A stretch of 64,000 nucleotides of DNA. Origin: an uncultured Peptococcaceae bacterium. Its GTDB lineage: Bacteria > Bacillota > Peptococcia > Peptococcales > Peptococcaceae. Under the pieces are notes generated by a model. That model was not told where the DNA came from, did no database searches, and saw nothing but the letters and a program-made list of their open reading frames with translations. How positions within the stretch are numbered: the stretch's first letter is position 1; each line of letters begins with the position of its first letter. Position numbers and translations under genes: made by a program. The stretch spans positions 1 through 64,000 of the forward strand of contig CALAKO010000101.1 of NCBI GenBank assembly GCA_937922955.1, in the 5' to 3' direction. Shown piece after piece: positions 42,815-51,820 of the stretch.

Positions 42815-44137
42815 TTGAAGAAAAAAATAATGTGTGTTTTGCTTACTATCGCTGTTTTATGCTCGGTAGCAGTTCCATCTGCTCCGATGATGGCAGCATC
42901 GGAACCAAATATAAAGGGCACCAGTGCAGTGATTATGGATGCGGCAACCGGAGAAGTGCTTTGGAGTAAAGACGCCGATACGATGCGCCCGGTTGCCAGC
43001 ATGACCAAAGTTATGGCGGCATACTTGGTGTTTGAAGCGGTGCAGGCTGGGCGTATTTCTATGGACACGCAGGTGCCGGTCAGTACGTATACCTATTACT
43101 TTTCGAGAGATTCCGTGTATTCCAATATTGCTTTTGAATGGGATGAAGTCTACACCGTTGAGGATATGCTGGAGGCATTTCTGTGTTATTCGGCATGTGC
43201 TGCTGGTCCAGCATTGGGCGAGTTGGTGTATGGCTCTGAGGAAGCTTTTGTTGCGGCGATGAACGCCAAGGCCCAGGAAATGGGCATCAATGCGCGTTTT
43301 GATCAGAGTTACGATGAAGGCTATATGAGTGCTAACGCAATGGCAACGTTGTCGAAGCAGGTGATTGAAGAATGTCCGGAAATTCTGACGGTTACGAGTA
43401 GGGCGTCCTTTGAGTTCGGTGGTGAAACCTATCCATCCAGCAATTCGTTGCTGGGAACTGAGGATGCAAGCATTGGACATGTAGATGGTTTGAAAACAGG
43501 GTGGACGCCTCAGGCTGGCAGTTGTATGGCGGCAACAGCAACCAAAGAGGGCTCGCGGCTGATTACTGTAACAATGAATGCCAAGGCGGTGAATGCACGC
43601 TATAGCGACAGCGAAGCACTGCTGAAATATGGATTTGCAATGCTGGCTGAGCGAAAAGCCAATGGGTATGCGTATGCATCGCCAAACCAGGCAACGGTGA
43701 GCATGAATGGCGAACAACTGAGCATGCAGGCCTATCTTGCCAACGGCAACAATTATGTGCGCTTGCGTGATTTTGCGGCTATTTTGAACGGCACAGGGTC
43801 TCAGTTTGGACTGACTTATGATGCGGCCAACGGTGCCGTTGTCATTAATAATGGAGCACCGTATGAAGGGAACAACTCAAGCAGCATGATTCAAGGTGGC
43901 ACGGTTATGAGTCAATTAAGTCAGCCGGTGCTGTATGTGGATGGCGTGGCCTATGCCATTGACTCCTACCTGATTGACGATTTGAATTACATGAAGATCC
44001 GTGATCTGTGTGAGGCCATTGGCTGTGGCATAGAGTGGGATGAGGCTACTGGGCAAGTTGTTTTAGTGCCTAAAGACACAACCGTCAGCGAAGATTCCGA
44101 TGATGCTGCTTCTGTGGTAGAAACTCCGGCTGCGTAA
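42815..44137 (+). CDS. D-Ala-D-Ala carboxypeptidase-like protein with C-terminal stalk repeats
   Basis: Exported serine-peptidase of the PBP5/DacF group, 440 residues. Signal peptide 1-27 (MKKKIMCVLLTIAV..MMAASE). Catalytic motifs: SMTK (62-65) and KTG (227-229). The middle motif, normally S-x-N, reads SAC (126-128), so the Asn is replaced by Cys. After about residue 290 come two stalk (copper-amine-oxidase-N1-like) repeats with NYVRLRDFAAIL and NYMKIRDLCEAIG, probably binding the wall. TTG start at 42815: AAGGGAGG is 13 bases upstream, a little far, so the start is the weaker part. Monocistronic. Confidence 0.88.
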   Translation: MKKKIMCVLLTIAVLCSVAVPSAPMMAASEPNIKGTSAVIMDAATGEVLWSKDADTMRPVASMTKVMAAYLVFEAVQAGRISMDTQVPVSTYTYYFSRDSVYSNIAFEWDEVYTVEDMLEAFLCYSACAAGPALGELVYGSEEAFVAAMNAKAQEMGINARFDQSYDEGYMSANAMATLSKQVIEECPEILTVTSRASFEFGGETYPSSNSLLGTEDASIGHVDGLKTGWTPQAGSCMAATATKEGSRLITVTMNAKAVNARYSDSEALLKYGFAMLAERKANGYAYASPNQATVSMNGEQLSMQAYLANGNNYVRLRDFAAILNGTGSQFGLTYDAANGAVVINNGAPYEGNNSSSMIQGGTVMSQLSQPVLYVDGVAYAIDSYLIDDLNYMKIRDLCEAIGCGIEWDEATGQVVLVPKDTTVSEDSDDAASVVETPAA

Positions 44138-44142
44138 AAATA

Positions 44143-44183
44143 GGGACGTTGTATTGGATGATGCAGCGTCCTTTATTTTTTTG
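44143..44183 (+). terminator. Terminator after the carboxypeptidase gene
   Basis: GGACG/CGTCC stem with a long loop and T-rich tail (TTTATTTTTT). Confidence 0.7.
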
Positions 44184-44375
44184 TATTGAGTAAACTTAAA
44201 AGTGTAGGAAAAATTATTTTTATGATCATTTTTCAGAAAAATGATGCATAAATGGTTGAATATAGATATAATAGTATTTACATATAATCCATTATTGTGT
44301 AAAGATGCAAAAGTATCTATATTATTTGGATGATAACAAGCGCTTCGAGCGCCTATGTATGAGGAGGTAGGGACT

Positions 44376-47300
44376 GTGAAAGAAATTAAAACGATTTTAG
44401 TAGCGAACCGTGGTGAAATTGCGATTCGTATTTTCCGCGCCTGCAAGGAGCTGGGAATTAAAAGTATCGCGATTTATTCTGAAGAAGATAAGAACTCTCT
44501 GTATCGCACCATCGCGGACGAATCCTATCGAGTAGGTAAGGGCAAAGCACCTGTAGATGCCTACCTGGATATTTCCGGGATTATTACTTTGGCAAAATCC
44601 AAGGGTGTTGACGCCATTCATCCTGGTTATGGGTTCCTGGCCGAAAATGCTGAATTCGCTCAGGCCTGCGAAGAAGCAGGGATCGAATTCATTGGTCCGG
44701 ATCACAACATGCTGCGCGCTTTAGGCGATAAAATCCAGTCAAAGAAGGTTGCCATCGAAGTTGGTGTACCAACCATTCCTGGTGTTGAACGTGCTGCACT
44801 TAACGTTGAAGAAGCCAAAGAATTTGCTAAAGTTGCTGGCTATCCAGTTATTTTGAAAGCAAGCGCTGGCGGCGGTGGCCGTGGGATGCGTGTGGTTCGC
44901 ACCGAAGAAGACATGGAACAGGAATACAATAGCGCTACCAGCGAAGCAAAGAAAGCGTTCGGTATTGCTGATGTATTCGTTGAAAAATACATTGAACGTC
45001 CAAAACACATCGAAGTTCAGGTGCTCGGCGATAAGTATGGCAACACCGTTCACATGTTTGAACGTGATTGCTCCATCCAGCGTCGTCATCAGAAAGTCAT
45101 CGAATTTGCACCATCTTTGGTACTGACCGATGCACAGCGTGAAGCCATCTGCGAAGATGCGCTCAAGATTGCACGTCACGTGAACTATCGCAGTGCTGGT
45201 ACCGTTGAATTCCTTGTTGATGCTAACGGCAACCACTACTTCATTGAAATGAACCCACGTATTCAGGTTGAACACTGCGTTACCGAACAGATCACTGGTA
45301 TCGACATTGTTCAAGCTCAGATTCGCGTGGCTCAGGGATATAAATTATCCGATCCAGAAATTGGTATTCCAAATCAGGAATCCATTACCTATCGCGGTTA
45401 TGCTATCCAGTGCCGTGTAACCACCGAAGACCCAGCCAATAACTTTGCACCAGATACTGGTACGATCGAAGTGTATCGTTCCAGCTCCGGCCATGGCATT
45501 CGTCTTGACAGTGGTAACGCTTACGCTGGTGCAACCATTTCTCCATTCTATGACAGCTTGCTCGTTAAGATCATTGCTTATAACCGCACCTTTGAAGGGA
45601 CCATCGACACAGCCATCCGCTGCCTGCATGAAACCAAAATCAAAGGTGTTAAGACCAATATTGGTTTCTTAATCAACGTTCTCAACCATCAGCGTTTCCG
45701 CCAGGGACAGTGCGATACGAGCTTCATTGCTCAAACGCCTGAACTCTTTGACATTCACGGCGGCGACAACATGGAAAAGAAGATGCTGACCTTCTTGGCA
45801 AACAAAGCCGTTAACGAAGTAAAAGGCGAAAAGCCTGAATTTAACGAATTGGAAGTGCCTGTTTTTGAAAAACCATTGCTACTCCGTGGCACCAAGCAAA
45901 TGCTTGATGAAAAAGGTCCAAAAGCAGTCGCTGATTGGGTTCTTGAACAGGATCGCCTGCTGATCACTGATACCTCCATGCGTGATGCGCAGCAGTCTCT
46001 GCTTGCAACTCGTATGCGTACGGTAGATATGACCCGCATTGCACCGGCTTATGCAACAGCCTGCAAGGACTTCTTCTCTATGGAAATGTGGGGCGGGGCA
46101 ACCTTCGATACCTCTTATCGTTTCCTCAAAGAATCTCCATGGGCACGTTTGGACGAACTGCGTGAACTGATTCCAAACGTTCTCTTCCAGATGCTGCTGC
46201 GTGGTGCTAATGCAGTTGGCTATAAGAACTATCCAGACAACCTGATTCGCGAATTTATTCAAGAATCTGCTAAGAGCGGTATTGACGTATTCCGTATTTT
46301 CGACTCCCTGAACTGGGTTGAAGCGATGAAAGTTTCTATCGACGAAGCCCTCAAGACCGATAAGCTCGTTGAAGGTTGCATTTGCTACACTGGCGATATC
46401 ATGGATAAGTCCCGTACCAAATACGATCTGGAATACTATGTACGCAAGGCAAAAGAACTGGAAGACCTCGGCTGCCACATCCTCGGCATCAAGGATATGA
46501 GTGGTCTCTTAAAACCTCTCGCTGCAACCGAACTGGTTAGCGCGTTGAAGGCTGAATTGAAGATTCCAGTACATCTGCACACCCATGACTCCACTGGCAA
46601 CGGCGTTGCTACCCTGTTGATGGCGGCTCAGGCTGGCGTTGACATTGTAGACGTTGCATTCAATGGTGTTGCAGGCTTGACCAGTCAGCCAGGTTTGAAC
46701 TCTTTGGCAGCGGCTCTCACCCTGACCAAGCGTGATACCGGTCTTGATCTGGATAAGTTGCAGAAGATTTCCGATTACTGGGGCGAAGTGCGTAAGTACT
46801 ACACCCAGTTCGAATCCGGCATGCGTTCCGGTTCTGCTGAAATCTATAAATACGAAATTCCTGGCGGTCAGTACTCCAACCTGAAACCACAGGTAGAAAG
46901 CTTCGGCCTTGGCCATAAATTTGAAGAAGTTAAGGAAATGTATTCCACCGTTAATGATATGCTGGGCGACATCGTTAAGGTTACCCCTTCCTCCAAGGCT
47001 GTTGGTGACATGGCGATCTTCATGGTTCAGAACAACCTGACCCCAGACAACATCATTGAAAAAGGGAAAAACATCGACTTCCCAGATTCCATCGTATCCT
47101 ACTTCGAAGGGATGATGGGTCAGCCAGAAGGTGGTTTCCCAGAAGATCTTCAGAAGGTCGTTCTCAAGGATAAAGAACCTGTTACCTGCCGTCCTGGTGA
47201 ATTGCTGCCAGATGAAGACCTTGAAGCCGATGCAGAATATCTGAAGAAAGAGTTCGGTATCGATGCTGGCAGACGTGAAGCATTGAGCTATGCGCTCTAT

Positions 47301-47807
47301 CCACGCATGTATGAAGACTATCTGAAGGGCTTGAAGAAGCAGCCTACTCTCTGCAATCTTGACAGTGATCAGTTCTTCTTTGGTCTGAACAAGGGCGAAA
47401 GCGGCGACCTCACCATCGGTGAAGGGAAGGTTATGAGTGTTCGTCTGATTGATATCAAAGAACCAGATGAAGAAGGCAATTCTGTTGTATCCTTTGAAGT
47501 CAACGGCAGCTATCGCACTGTGAAGGTTGCCAACGAAGCTGCTGCGAAGTCTCTGACCATCGTTCGTAAACCAATGGCTGATCAGGATAATCCTGCTCAC
47601 GTTGGTGCAAACATTCCTGGTACGGTTATCAAGATTCTTGTAAAAGAAGGCGACGAGGTTGAAGAAAATCAGCCACTGATCATTCTTGAAGCAATGAAGA
47701 TGGAAACCAACGTGCTGAGCCCACGTAAGGGTAAAGTTGCACGCATCCTGACAGAAGACGGTGCTCAGGTTGAAGCCGGCGAATTGATTGTCGAGCTGGA
47801 AGTATAA
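44376..47807 (+). CDS. pyc: Pyruvate carboxylase
   Basis: Carboxylates pyruvate to oxaloacetate with ATP, bicarbonate and biotin. 1143 residues, single-chain type. Domains: biotin carboxylase 1-450 (VANRGEIAIRIFRAC, ASAGGGGRGMRVV, FIEMNPRIQVEHCVTEQITGID in two parts), carboxyltransferase about 515-800 (TDTSMRDAQQSLLATRMR, LHTHDSTGNG), PYC/OADA domain, and C-terminal biotinyl domain with biotin Lys1108 in EAMKMETN. GTG 44376 is 8 bases after GGAGG. Strong codon bias suggests high expression; it links glycolysis to the C4-dicarboxylate branch. Confidence 0.96.
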   Translation: MKEIKTILVANRGEIAIRIFRACKELGIKSIAIYSEEDKNSLYRTIADESYRVGKGKAPVDAYLDISGIITLAKSKGVDAIHPGYGFLAENAEFAQACEEAGIEFIGPDHNMLRALGDKIQSKKVAIEVGVPTIPGVERAALNVEEAKEFAKVAGYPVILKASAGGGGRGMRVVRTEEDMEQEYNSATSEAKKAFGIADVFVEKYIERPKHIEVQVLGDKYGNTVHMFERDCSIQRRHQKVIEFAPSLVLTDAQREAICEDALKIARHVNYRSAGTVEFLVDANGNHYFIEMNPRIQVEHCVTEQITGIDIVQAQIRVAQGYKLSDPEIGIPNQESITYRGYAIQCRVTTEDPANNFAPDTGTIEVYRSSSGHGIRLDSGNAYAGATISPFYDSLLVKIIAYNRTFEGTIDTAIRCLHETKIKGVKTNIGFLINVLNHQRFRQGQCDTSFIAQTPELFDIHGGDNMEKKMLTFLANKAVNEVKGEKPEFNELEVPVFEKPLLLRGTKQMLDEKGPKAVADWVLEQDRLLITDTSMRDAQQSLLATRMRTVDMTRIAPAYATACKDFFSMEMWGGATFDTSYRFLKESPWARLDELRELIPNVLFQMLLRGANAVGYKNYPDNLIREFIQESAKSGIDVFRIFDSLNWVEAMKVSIDEALKTDKLVEGCICYTGDIMDKSRTKYDLEYYVRKAKELEDLGCHILGIKDMSGLLKPLAATELVSALKAELKIPVHLHTHDSTGNGVATLLMAAQAGVDIVDVAFNGVAGLTSQPGLNSLAAALTLTKRDTGLDLDKLQKISDYWGEVRKYYTQFESGMRSGSAEIYKYEIPGGQYSNLKPQVESFGLGHKFEEVKEMYSTVNDMLGDIVKVTPSSKAVGDMAIFMVQNNLTPDNIIEKGKNIDFPDSIVSYFEGMMGQPEGGFPEDLQKVVLKDKEPVTCRPGELLPDEDLEADAEYLKKEFGIDAGRREALSYALYPRMYEDYLKGLKKQPTLCNLDSDQFFFGLNKGESGDLTIGEGKVMSVRLIDIKEPDEEGNSVVSFEVNGSYRTVKVANEAAAKSLTIVRKPMADQDNPAHVGANIPGTVIKILVKEGDEVEENQPLIILEAMKMETNVLSPRKGKVARILTEDGAQVEAGELIVELEV

Positions 47808-47816
47808 TCCTATAAT
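47788..47816 (+). promoter_or_regulatory. Candidate promoter at the end of pyc
   Basis: TTGTCG, exactly 17 bases, TATAAT. It could start transcription of the small membrane protein, recJ-like fusion and relA independently of pyc. Confidence 0.55.
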
Positions 47817-47823
47817 AGTCGCA

Positions 47824-47873
47824 TGGGGGCAGCTGCCATATAGGGCGCTGTTCCCATTGCTTTTTTGGAGTGA
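47824..47873 (+). terminator. Weak hairpin with T-run between pyc and the next gene
   Basis: GGGGGCAGC pairs with GCTGTTCCC (two G-U), followed 5 bases later by six T. Confidence 0.45.
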
Positions 47874-47877
47874 AAAC

Positions 47878-48186
47878 ATGGAACTCATAGAGAAATTTTT
47901 TAAACCGTTGATTCTGATTGCGGCTGTGATTTGGTTTTTTTTGGCGGCCTTTCGCCTGCTCAGCGTTGAGCAGTTGTTGATCTACGTGGGCGTGCTGTCC
48001 ATTTGCATGGGCATTCGCAATCTGTTAATATTAAACATTAGTCAGCGTACTGGTCAGCTGCATAGAAAAATTCAATTTTATGTGGATCAATATGGTATGC
48101 GAAAAGGGTTGATCCGATACGCCGTTGTTTTAATTGGGGCCTATCTGATCATTGGCCTTGTGTTGATTGTTATCAATGTTATGTGA
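47878..48186 (+). CDS. Small membrane protein, unknown
   Basis: 102 residues with two or three hydrophobic stretches: PLILIAAVIWFFLAAFRLL, LIYVGVLSICMGIRNLLIL and a C-terminal VVLIGAYLIIGLVLIVINV. Between the last two is a soluble segment (NISQRTGQLHRKIQFYVDQYGMRKG). GGAG is 7 bases before ATG 47878. It does not belong to a family I recognise. It precedes the recJ-like fusion by 22 bases and is probably cotranscribed. Confidence 0.72.
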   Translation: MELIEKFFKPLILIAAVIWFFLAAFRLLSVEQLLIYVGVLSICMGIRNLLILNISQRTGQLHRKIQFYVDQYGMRKGLIRYAVVLIGAYLIIGLVLIVINVM

Positions 48187-48208
48187 TTTAAAGGAGCGTC
48201 ATGAATTT

Positions 48209-51200
48209 ATGAAAACCTGGAAAATTCGATCTTCCAATCATGCCGCTGCTCGTTTATTAGCTGACGCGCTCAAATTGCCGCTGCCGCTGGCGAGAATTCT
48301 TGCCGGCCGTGGTTATGCAACGCCTGAGCAGGCGTCGGCTTTTTTATATGCTGAAATGAAGGATTTAAGCCGACCTTTTATGATGCCGAATCTTGGCGCA
48401 GCGGTGGAAACGATTGGCGAAGCTCTGGCGCAGCATAAAAAGATAGCCATTTATGGGGACTATGATGTGGATGGCATCTGTGCGTCGACGCTGATGCGCG
48501 AAGTGTTTTCATGGCTTGGAACCGAGGTGAGGGTGTACATTCCGAGTCGTCTAAAAGAAGGATATGGAATGAATGCGGGTGCCTTGGATCATTTGTTAGC
48601 TGAGGGCATTGAACTGGTTATTACCGTTGACAATGGCATTGCGTCGGCAGCCCTCATCAAAGAATACACGGCCAAGGGGCTGACTTTTGTGGTTACCGAC
48701 CACCATCAGTTGCCGCCAGAATTGCCGGATTGCATTGTTGTGAATCCACTTATGGCGCCAAGTTTTCTGGAGGCTTATCGTCGGCTTTGCGGTTGTGGCA
48801 CGGCCTATTTTCTGGCGATGGGCTTGCTCATTCGTCTGGCGCCGTCACTTTACGATGAAGACCATCGTCGGGCTTTGTTGGACCTGGTGGCAGTAGCAAC
48901 AGTGGCCGATATGGTACCGCTGGTGGACGACAATCGCATTTTGGTGCGGGAAGGGTTGCGCTTGATCAATGAAAAACCACGCCCTGGTCTGGCTGCGTTG
49001 ATTGCGCTGATGTGCGGGGATGAGACCGTTAAAGCGTCGGACATTGCATTTCGCATTGCACCATGCATCAACGCCTGCGGCCGGCTGGATGAGACGCAGG
49101 ATGCGCTGGCGCTCTTTGCTGCACAGCCGGAAGGCGATGTTCAGCTGTTGGCAGAACAGGTGCGTGACTATAACGAAGAACGCAAAGACATGGAACGGCG
49201 CATCACCAAAGAGGCTGTTGCTCAATTTGAGGAGGTCACGGGGCGGATGCACTGTGCTGTGGCCGTTGGCGAAAATTGGCACCCTGGGGTTATTGGAATT
49301 GTGGCTTCTCGTCTGGTGGAACAATTTCATTGTCCGTCGATTGTTTTAACGACGACCTCGGATAAACCTGGTGTGTATACAGGATCGGCGCGCAGTGTGC
49401 CGGGCTTTCATTTATATGAAGGGTTGGCAGCGGTGTCTGAGAATGTGCTTCAATTTGGCGGCCATGAAATGGCCGCGGGATTGAGCGTGGCTGAGGAAAA
49501 TATTGAAGGGTTCAAGTCGGCATTTGCTGAGGTGACTGCGGCATATGAGGAAGAAATCAGCGACAATGTTCTCTGGATTGATGACGTCATCACGATAGAT
49601 GATGCCAATGCTGCGCTTGAAGAGGCTTTGCGGCTGATAGAGCCTTGTGGCTGCGAAAATCCAGAGCCGTTGTTTGCGCTGGAGCACATGTGGCGGTTTG
49701 GCCATCGTGCAGTAGGTAGTGAAGGCGATCATTTGCAGCTGCAATTTAAGGATGGCAGCGGTGAGGTGGTGCCTGCCATTGCATTTCGTCAGGGTCAGTA
49801 TGTCTTTTCGGACAAGCATCGCTACGATTTTGCCTTTCATATTCACGAACATTGTTTCCGTGGGTTTTGCGGCGTACAGCTTCAAGTGACTGATATCATG
49901 CCATCCTGGCAGGCTGAAGAACCGGCGGTGATGCGTACTTTTATGGCCAGTGGTGCCAACTATTTGGATGCTGGCGCTTTAAATGGCATTGCCGATCGTC
50001 CACGTTTTTATACGAAGCTACGTGGTGTGAGTTTTGATGATCGACAGGAACGCATTGCTCAGCTGCGAGAAGGCAGTGCCCTTTCACTTTTGAGAGAGCC
50101 GAACAATCCGGCGGATGCAAACGCCATTGCCTGCTTTACAGAAGATGGCGAAAAACTAGGCTATTTATCGCGATCAATGGCTGCTCAGCTGGCGCCGCTC
50201 ATGGATCTTGGTGCGGGGTACCGCGCGGAAGTGTCACAAATTACCGGGGAAGAAAAACAGCATCGTGGTGTCAATATTCTGGTGCAGAGTGAAATGGCAG
50301 AAGCAGAGGCTGTCACAGCACACAATGGCAGTGAAGAACTATCTGTTTTATCGCAGGAAGCATTGGTGGATCTGCTTACCGATGCATTTGTGGAAGATGG
50401 CGAGCTTTTACCTATTCAGCAGGCGGCCATTGCCAACATTTTGGATCAGCACCAAGACACTGCGGTCATTATGCCAACCGGTCGCGGAAAGTCTTTGATC
50501 TATCAAATTGCTGCCGGCGTGCTGGCACGGCGTGATAAGAAAATGACATTGGTGATTTCGCCGCTGAAAGCGCTTATTCAAGACCAATATTTATCATTGC
50601 GTGATCATTTGAGCGCTTTGGGCTATTGCATTTACAAAGGAAATGGGGATCTCTCAGCGGCTGAACGCGATGAACTTCGGAGCGCGATGGCTGCTGAAAA
50701 GGTGGATATCCTACTGCTGACGCCAGAATTTTTTGTGCGGCATCAGGCGCTTTTTCAGCTGCAGGCGGTGCGGATTGGTCAGATTGTGATTGACGAAGCG
50801 CATCACATGCTGGATAAGCGACCAGCGTACAAACAAATGCGTGCGTTGAAATCGAAATATTCTTCGGCGGTATGGACTTATTTGACGGCGACGGTGCCAG
50901 CGACGGAAGCGCAGGCATTTCAAGAAATTATTTCGGGCGCAGGGCTTTATATTGACGACCATATCCGCTATAATTTACATATTATCGATGCGCGGCACAC
51001 TGAGAAAAAGCTTGTTTATCTGTATCGCCTGTTCATGCATCCAGAAAAAACCATCTGCTATGTGAACAGTCGCAAGCAGGCTTTTGCGTTGTCGCAGCGT
51101 TTGAGGGAAATTCTTCCTTATACTTTGCGGCCATTGGTGGGCTATTACCATGGTGGTCTGCCAGGAGAAGCACGTCGTGCCATCGAAACCGCTTTTAAAG

Positions 51201-51820
51201 AAGGCGACATCCGCCTGCTCTTTGCCACCACGGCTTTTGGTGAAGGGGTTCATATTTCAGACATTCGCAATGTCGTGCTTTATCATCCTTGTTTCTCAGT
51301 GGAAGCCTTTAATCAGTTGGCAGGACGCTGCGCGAGAGATGGTGAAGATGGACGAATCCATTTGCTATACAGTGAAAAGGATTTAGCGCTGAACGAAATG
51401 ATCATTGGCGATCGAGCACCTTCTCGGGAAACGCTCGGGAAAATGTATCAGCTTCTAAAAGCAGCCGCTAAACCGCATGATTATGTTTTATCCGTAGCGT
51501 CGGATGATTTGGAGGAGAGCCTATGTGCGTTGGCTGAGGGGTTCACTAAACAGCAGTGGCGGCAGGCATTGACCATTTTTGAAGAACTTGATTTTCTGCG
51601 TGTGCAGCACAGCGACACGCAAACAACGATTATAATTGAAAAAGCTCCAGCTCATCGAGCCCTGACAGAATCTGCAGCTTTTCTGGAAGGCACCAGTGAG
51701 GCACGAGCCTTGTCTCAGTTTGAGAAGATTGCTTTTGTGAAAGATACGAATGCGCTGGAGAGCATTGTTCGCAGCGCATTGCGCCCTGCGAACTGGCATG
51801 GTAGGGAGGTGAAACCATGA
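48209..51820 (+). CDS. recJ: RecJ exonuclease fused to HIRAN domain and RecQ-like helicase
   Basis: A 1203-residue chain. Residues 1-575 are a RecJ single-strand 5'-3' exonuclease: DYDVDG (84-89), DNG (141-143), DHH (164-166), GGHEMAAG (417-424, DHHA1) and an OB region. Residues about 598-680 are a HIRAN domain (KLRGVSFDDRQERIAQLREG, PNNPADANAIAC), which in HLTF binds 3' DNA ends. Residues about 735-1100 are a superfamily-2 RecQ-like helicase: Walker A PTGRGKS (756-762), DEAH (862-865) and QLAGRCARDGEDGR (motif VI). RecJ and RecQ normally cooperate as separate proteins. ATG 48209 has GGAG 12 bases upstream. ATGA overlap with relA. Confidence 0.93.
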   Translation: MKTWKIRSSNHAAARLLADALKLPLPLARILAGRGYATPEQASAFLYAEMKDLSRPFMMPNLGAAVETIGEALAQHKKIAIYGDYDVDGICASTLMREVFSWLGTEVRVYIPSRLKEGYGMNAGALDHLLAEGIELVITVDNGIASAALIKEYTAKGLTFVVTDHHQLPPELPDCIVVNPLMAPSFLEAYRRLCGCGTAYFLAMGLLIRLAPSLYDEDHRRALLDLVAVATVADMVPLVDDNRILVREGLRLINEKPRPGLAALIALMCGDETVKASDIAFRIAPCINACGRLDETQDALALFAAQPEGDVQLLAEQVRDYNEERKDMERRITKEAVAQFEEVTGRMHCAVAVGENWHPGVIGIVASRLVEQFHCPSIVLTTTSDKPGVYTGSARSVPGFHLYEGLAAVSENVLQFGGHEMAAGLSVAEENIEGFKSAFAEVTAAYEEEISDNVLWIDDVITIDDANAALEEALRLIEPCGCENPEPLFALEHMWRFGHRAVGSEGDHLQLQFKDGSGEVVPAIAFRQGQYVFSDKHRYDFAFHIHEHCFRGFCGVQLQVTDIMPSWQAEEPAVMRTFMASGANYLDAGALNGIADRPRFYTKLRGVSFDDRQERIAQLREGSALSLLREPNNPADANAIACFTEDGEKLGYLSRSMAAQLAPLMDLGAGYRAEVSQITGEEKQHRGVNILVQSEMAEAEAVTAHNGSEELSVLSQEALVDLLTDAFVEDGELLPIQQAAIANILDQHQDTAVIMPTGRGKSLIYQIAAGVLARRDKKMTLVISPLKALIQDQYLSLRDHLSALGYCIYKGNGDLSAAERDELRSAMAAEKVDILLLTPEFFVRHQALFQLQAVRIGQIVIDEAHHMLDKRPAYKQMRALKSKYSSAVWTYLTATVPATEAQAFQEIISGAGLYIDDHIRYNLHIIDARHTEKKLVYLYRLFMHPEKTICYVNSRKQAFALSQRLREILPYTLRPLVGYYHGGLPGEARRAIETAFKEGDIRLLFATTAFGEGVHISDIRNVVLYHPCFSVEAFNQLAGRCARDGEDGRIHLLYSEKDLALNEMIIGDRAPSRETLGKMYQLLKAAAKPHDYVLSVASDDLEESLCALAEGFTKQQWRQALTIFEELDFLRVQHSDTQTTIIIEKAPAHRALTESAAFLEGTSEARALSQFEKIAFVKDTNALESIVRSALRPANWHGREVKP

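Noticed and set aside
46509..47888. Minus-strand ORF of 459 codons opposite pyc
   Set aside because: Shadow of the pyc frame; similar long shadows occur opposite fixC, fixB, hisS and nspC, all in highly biased genes.
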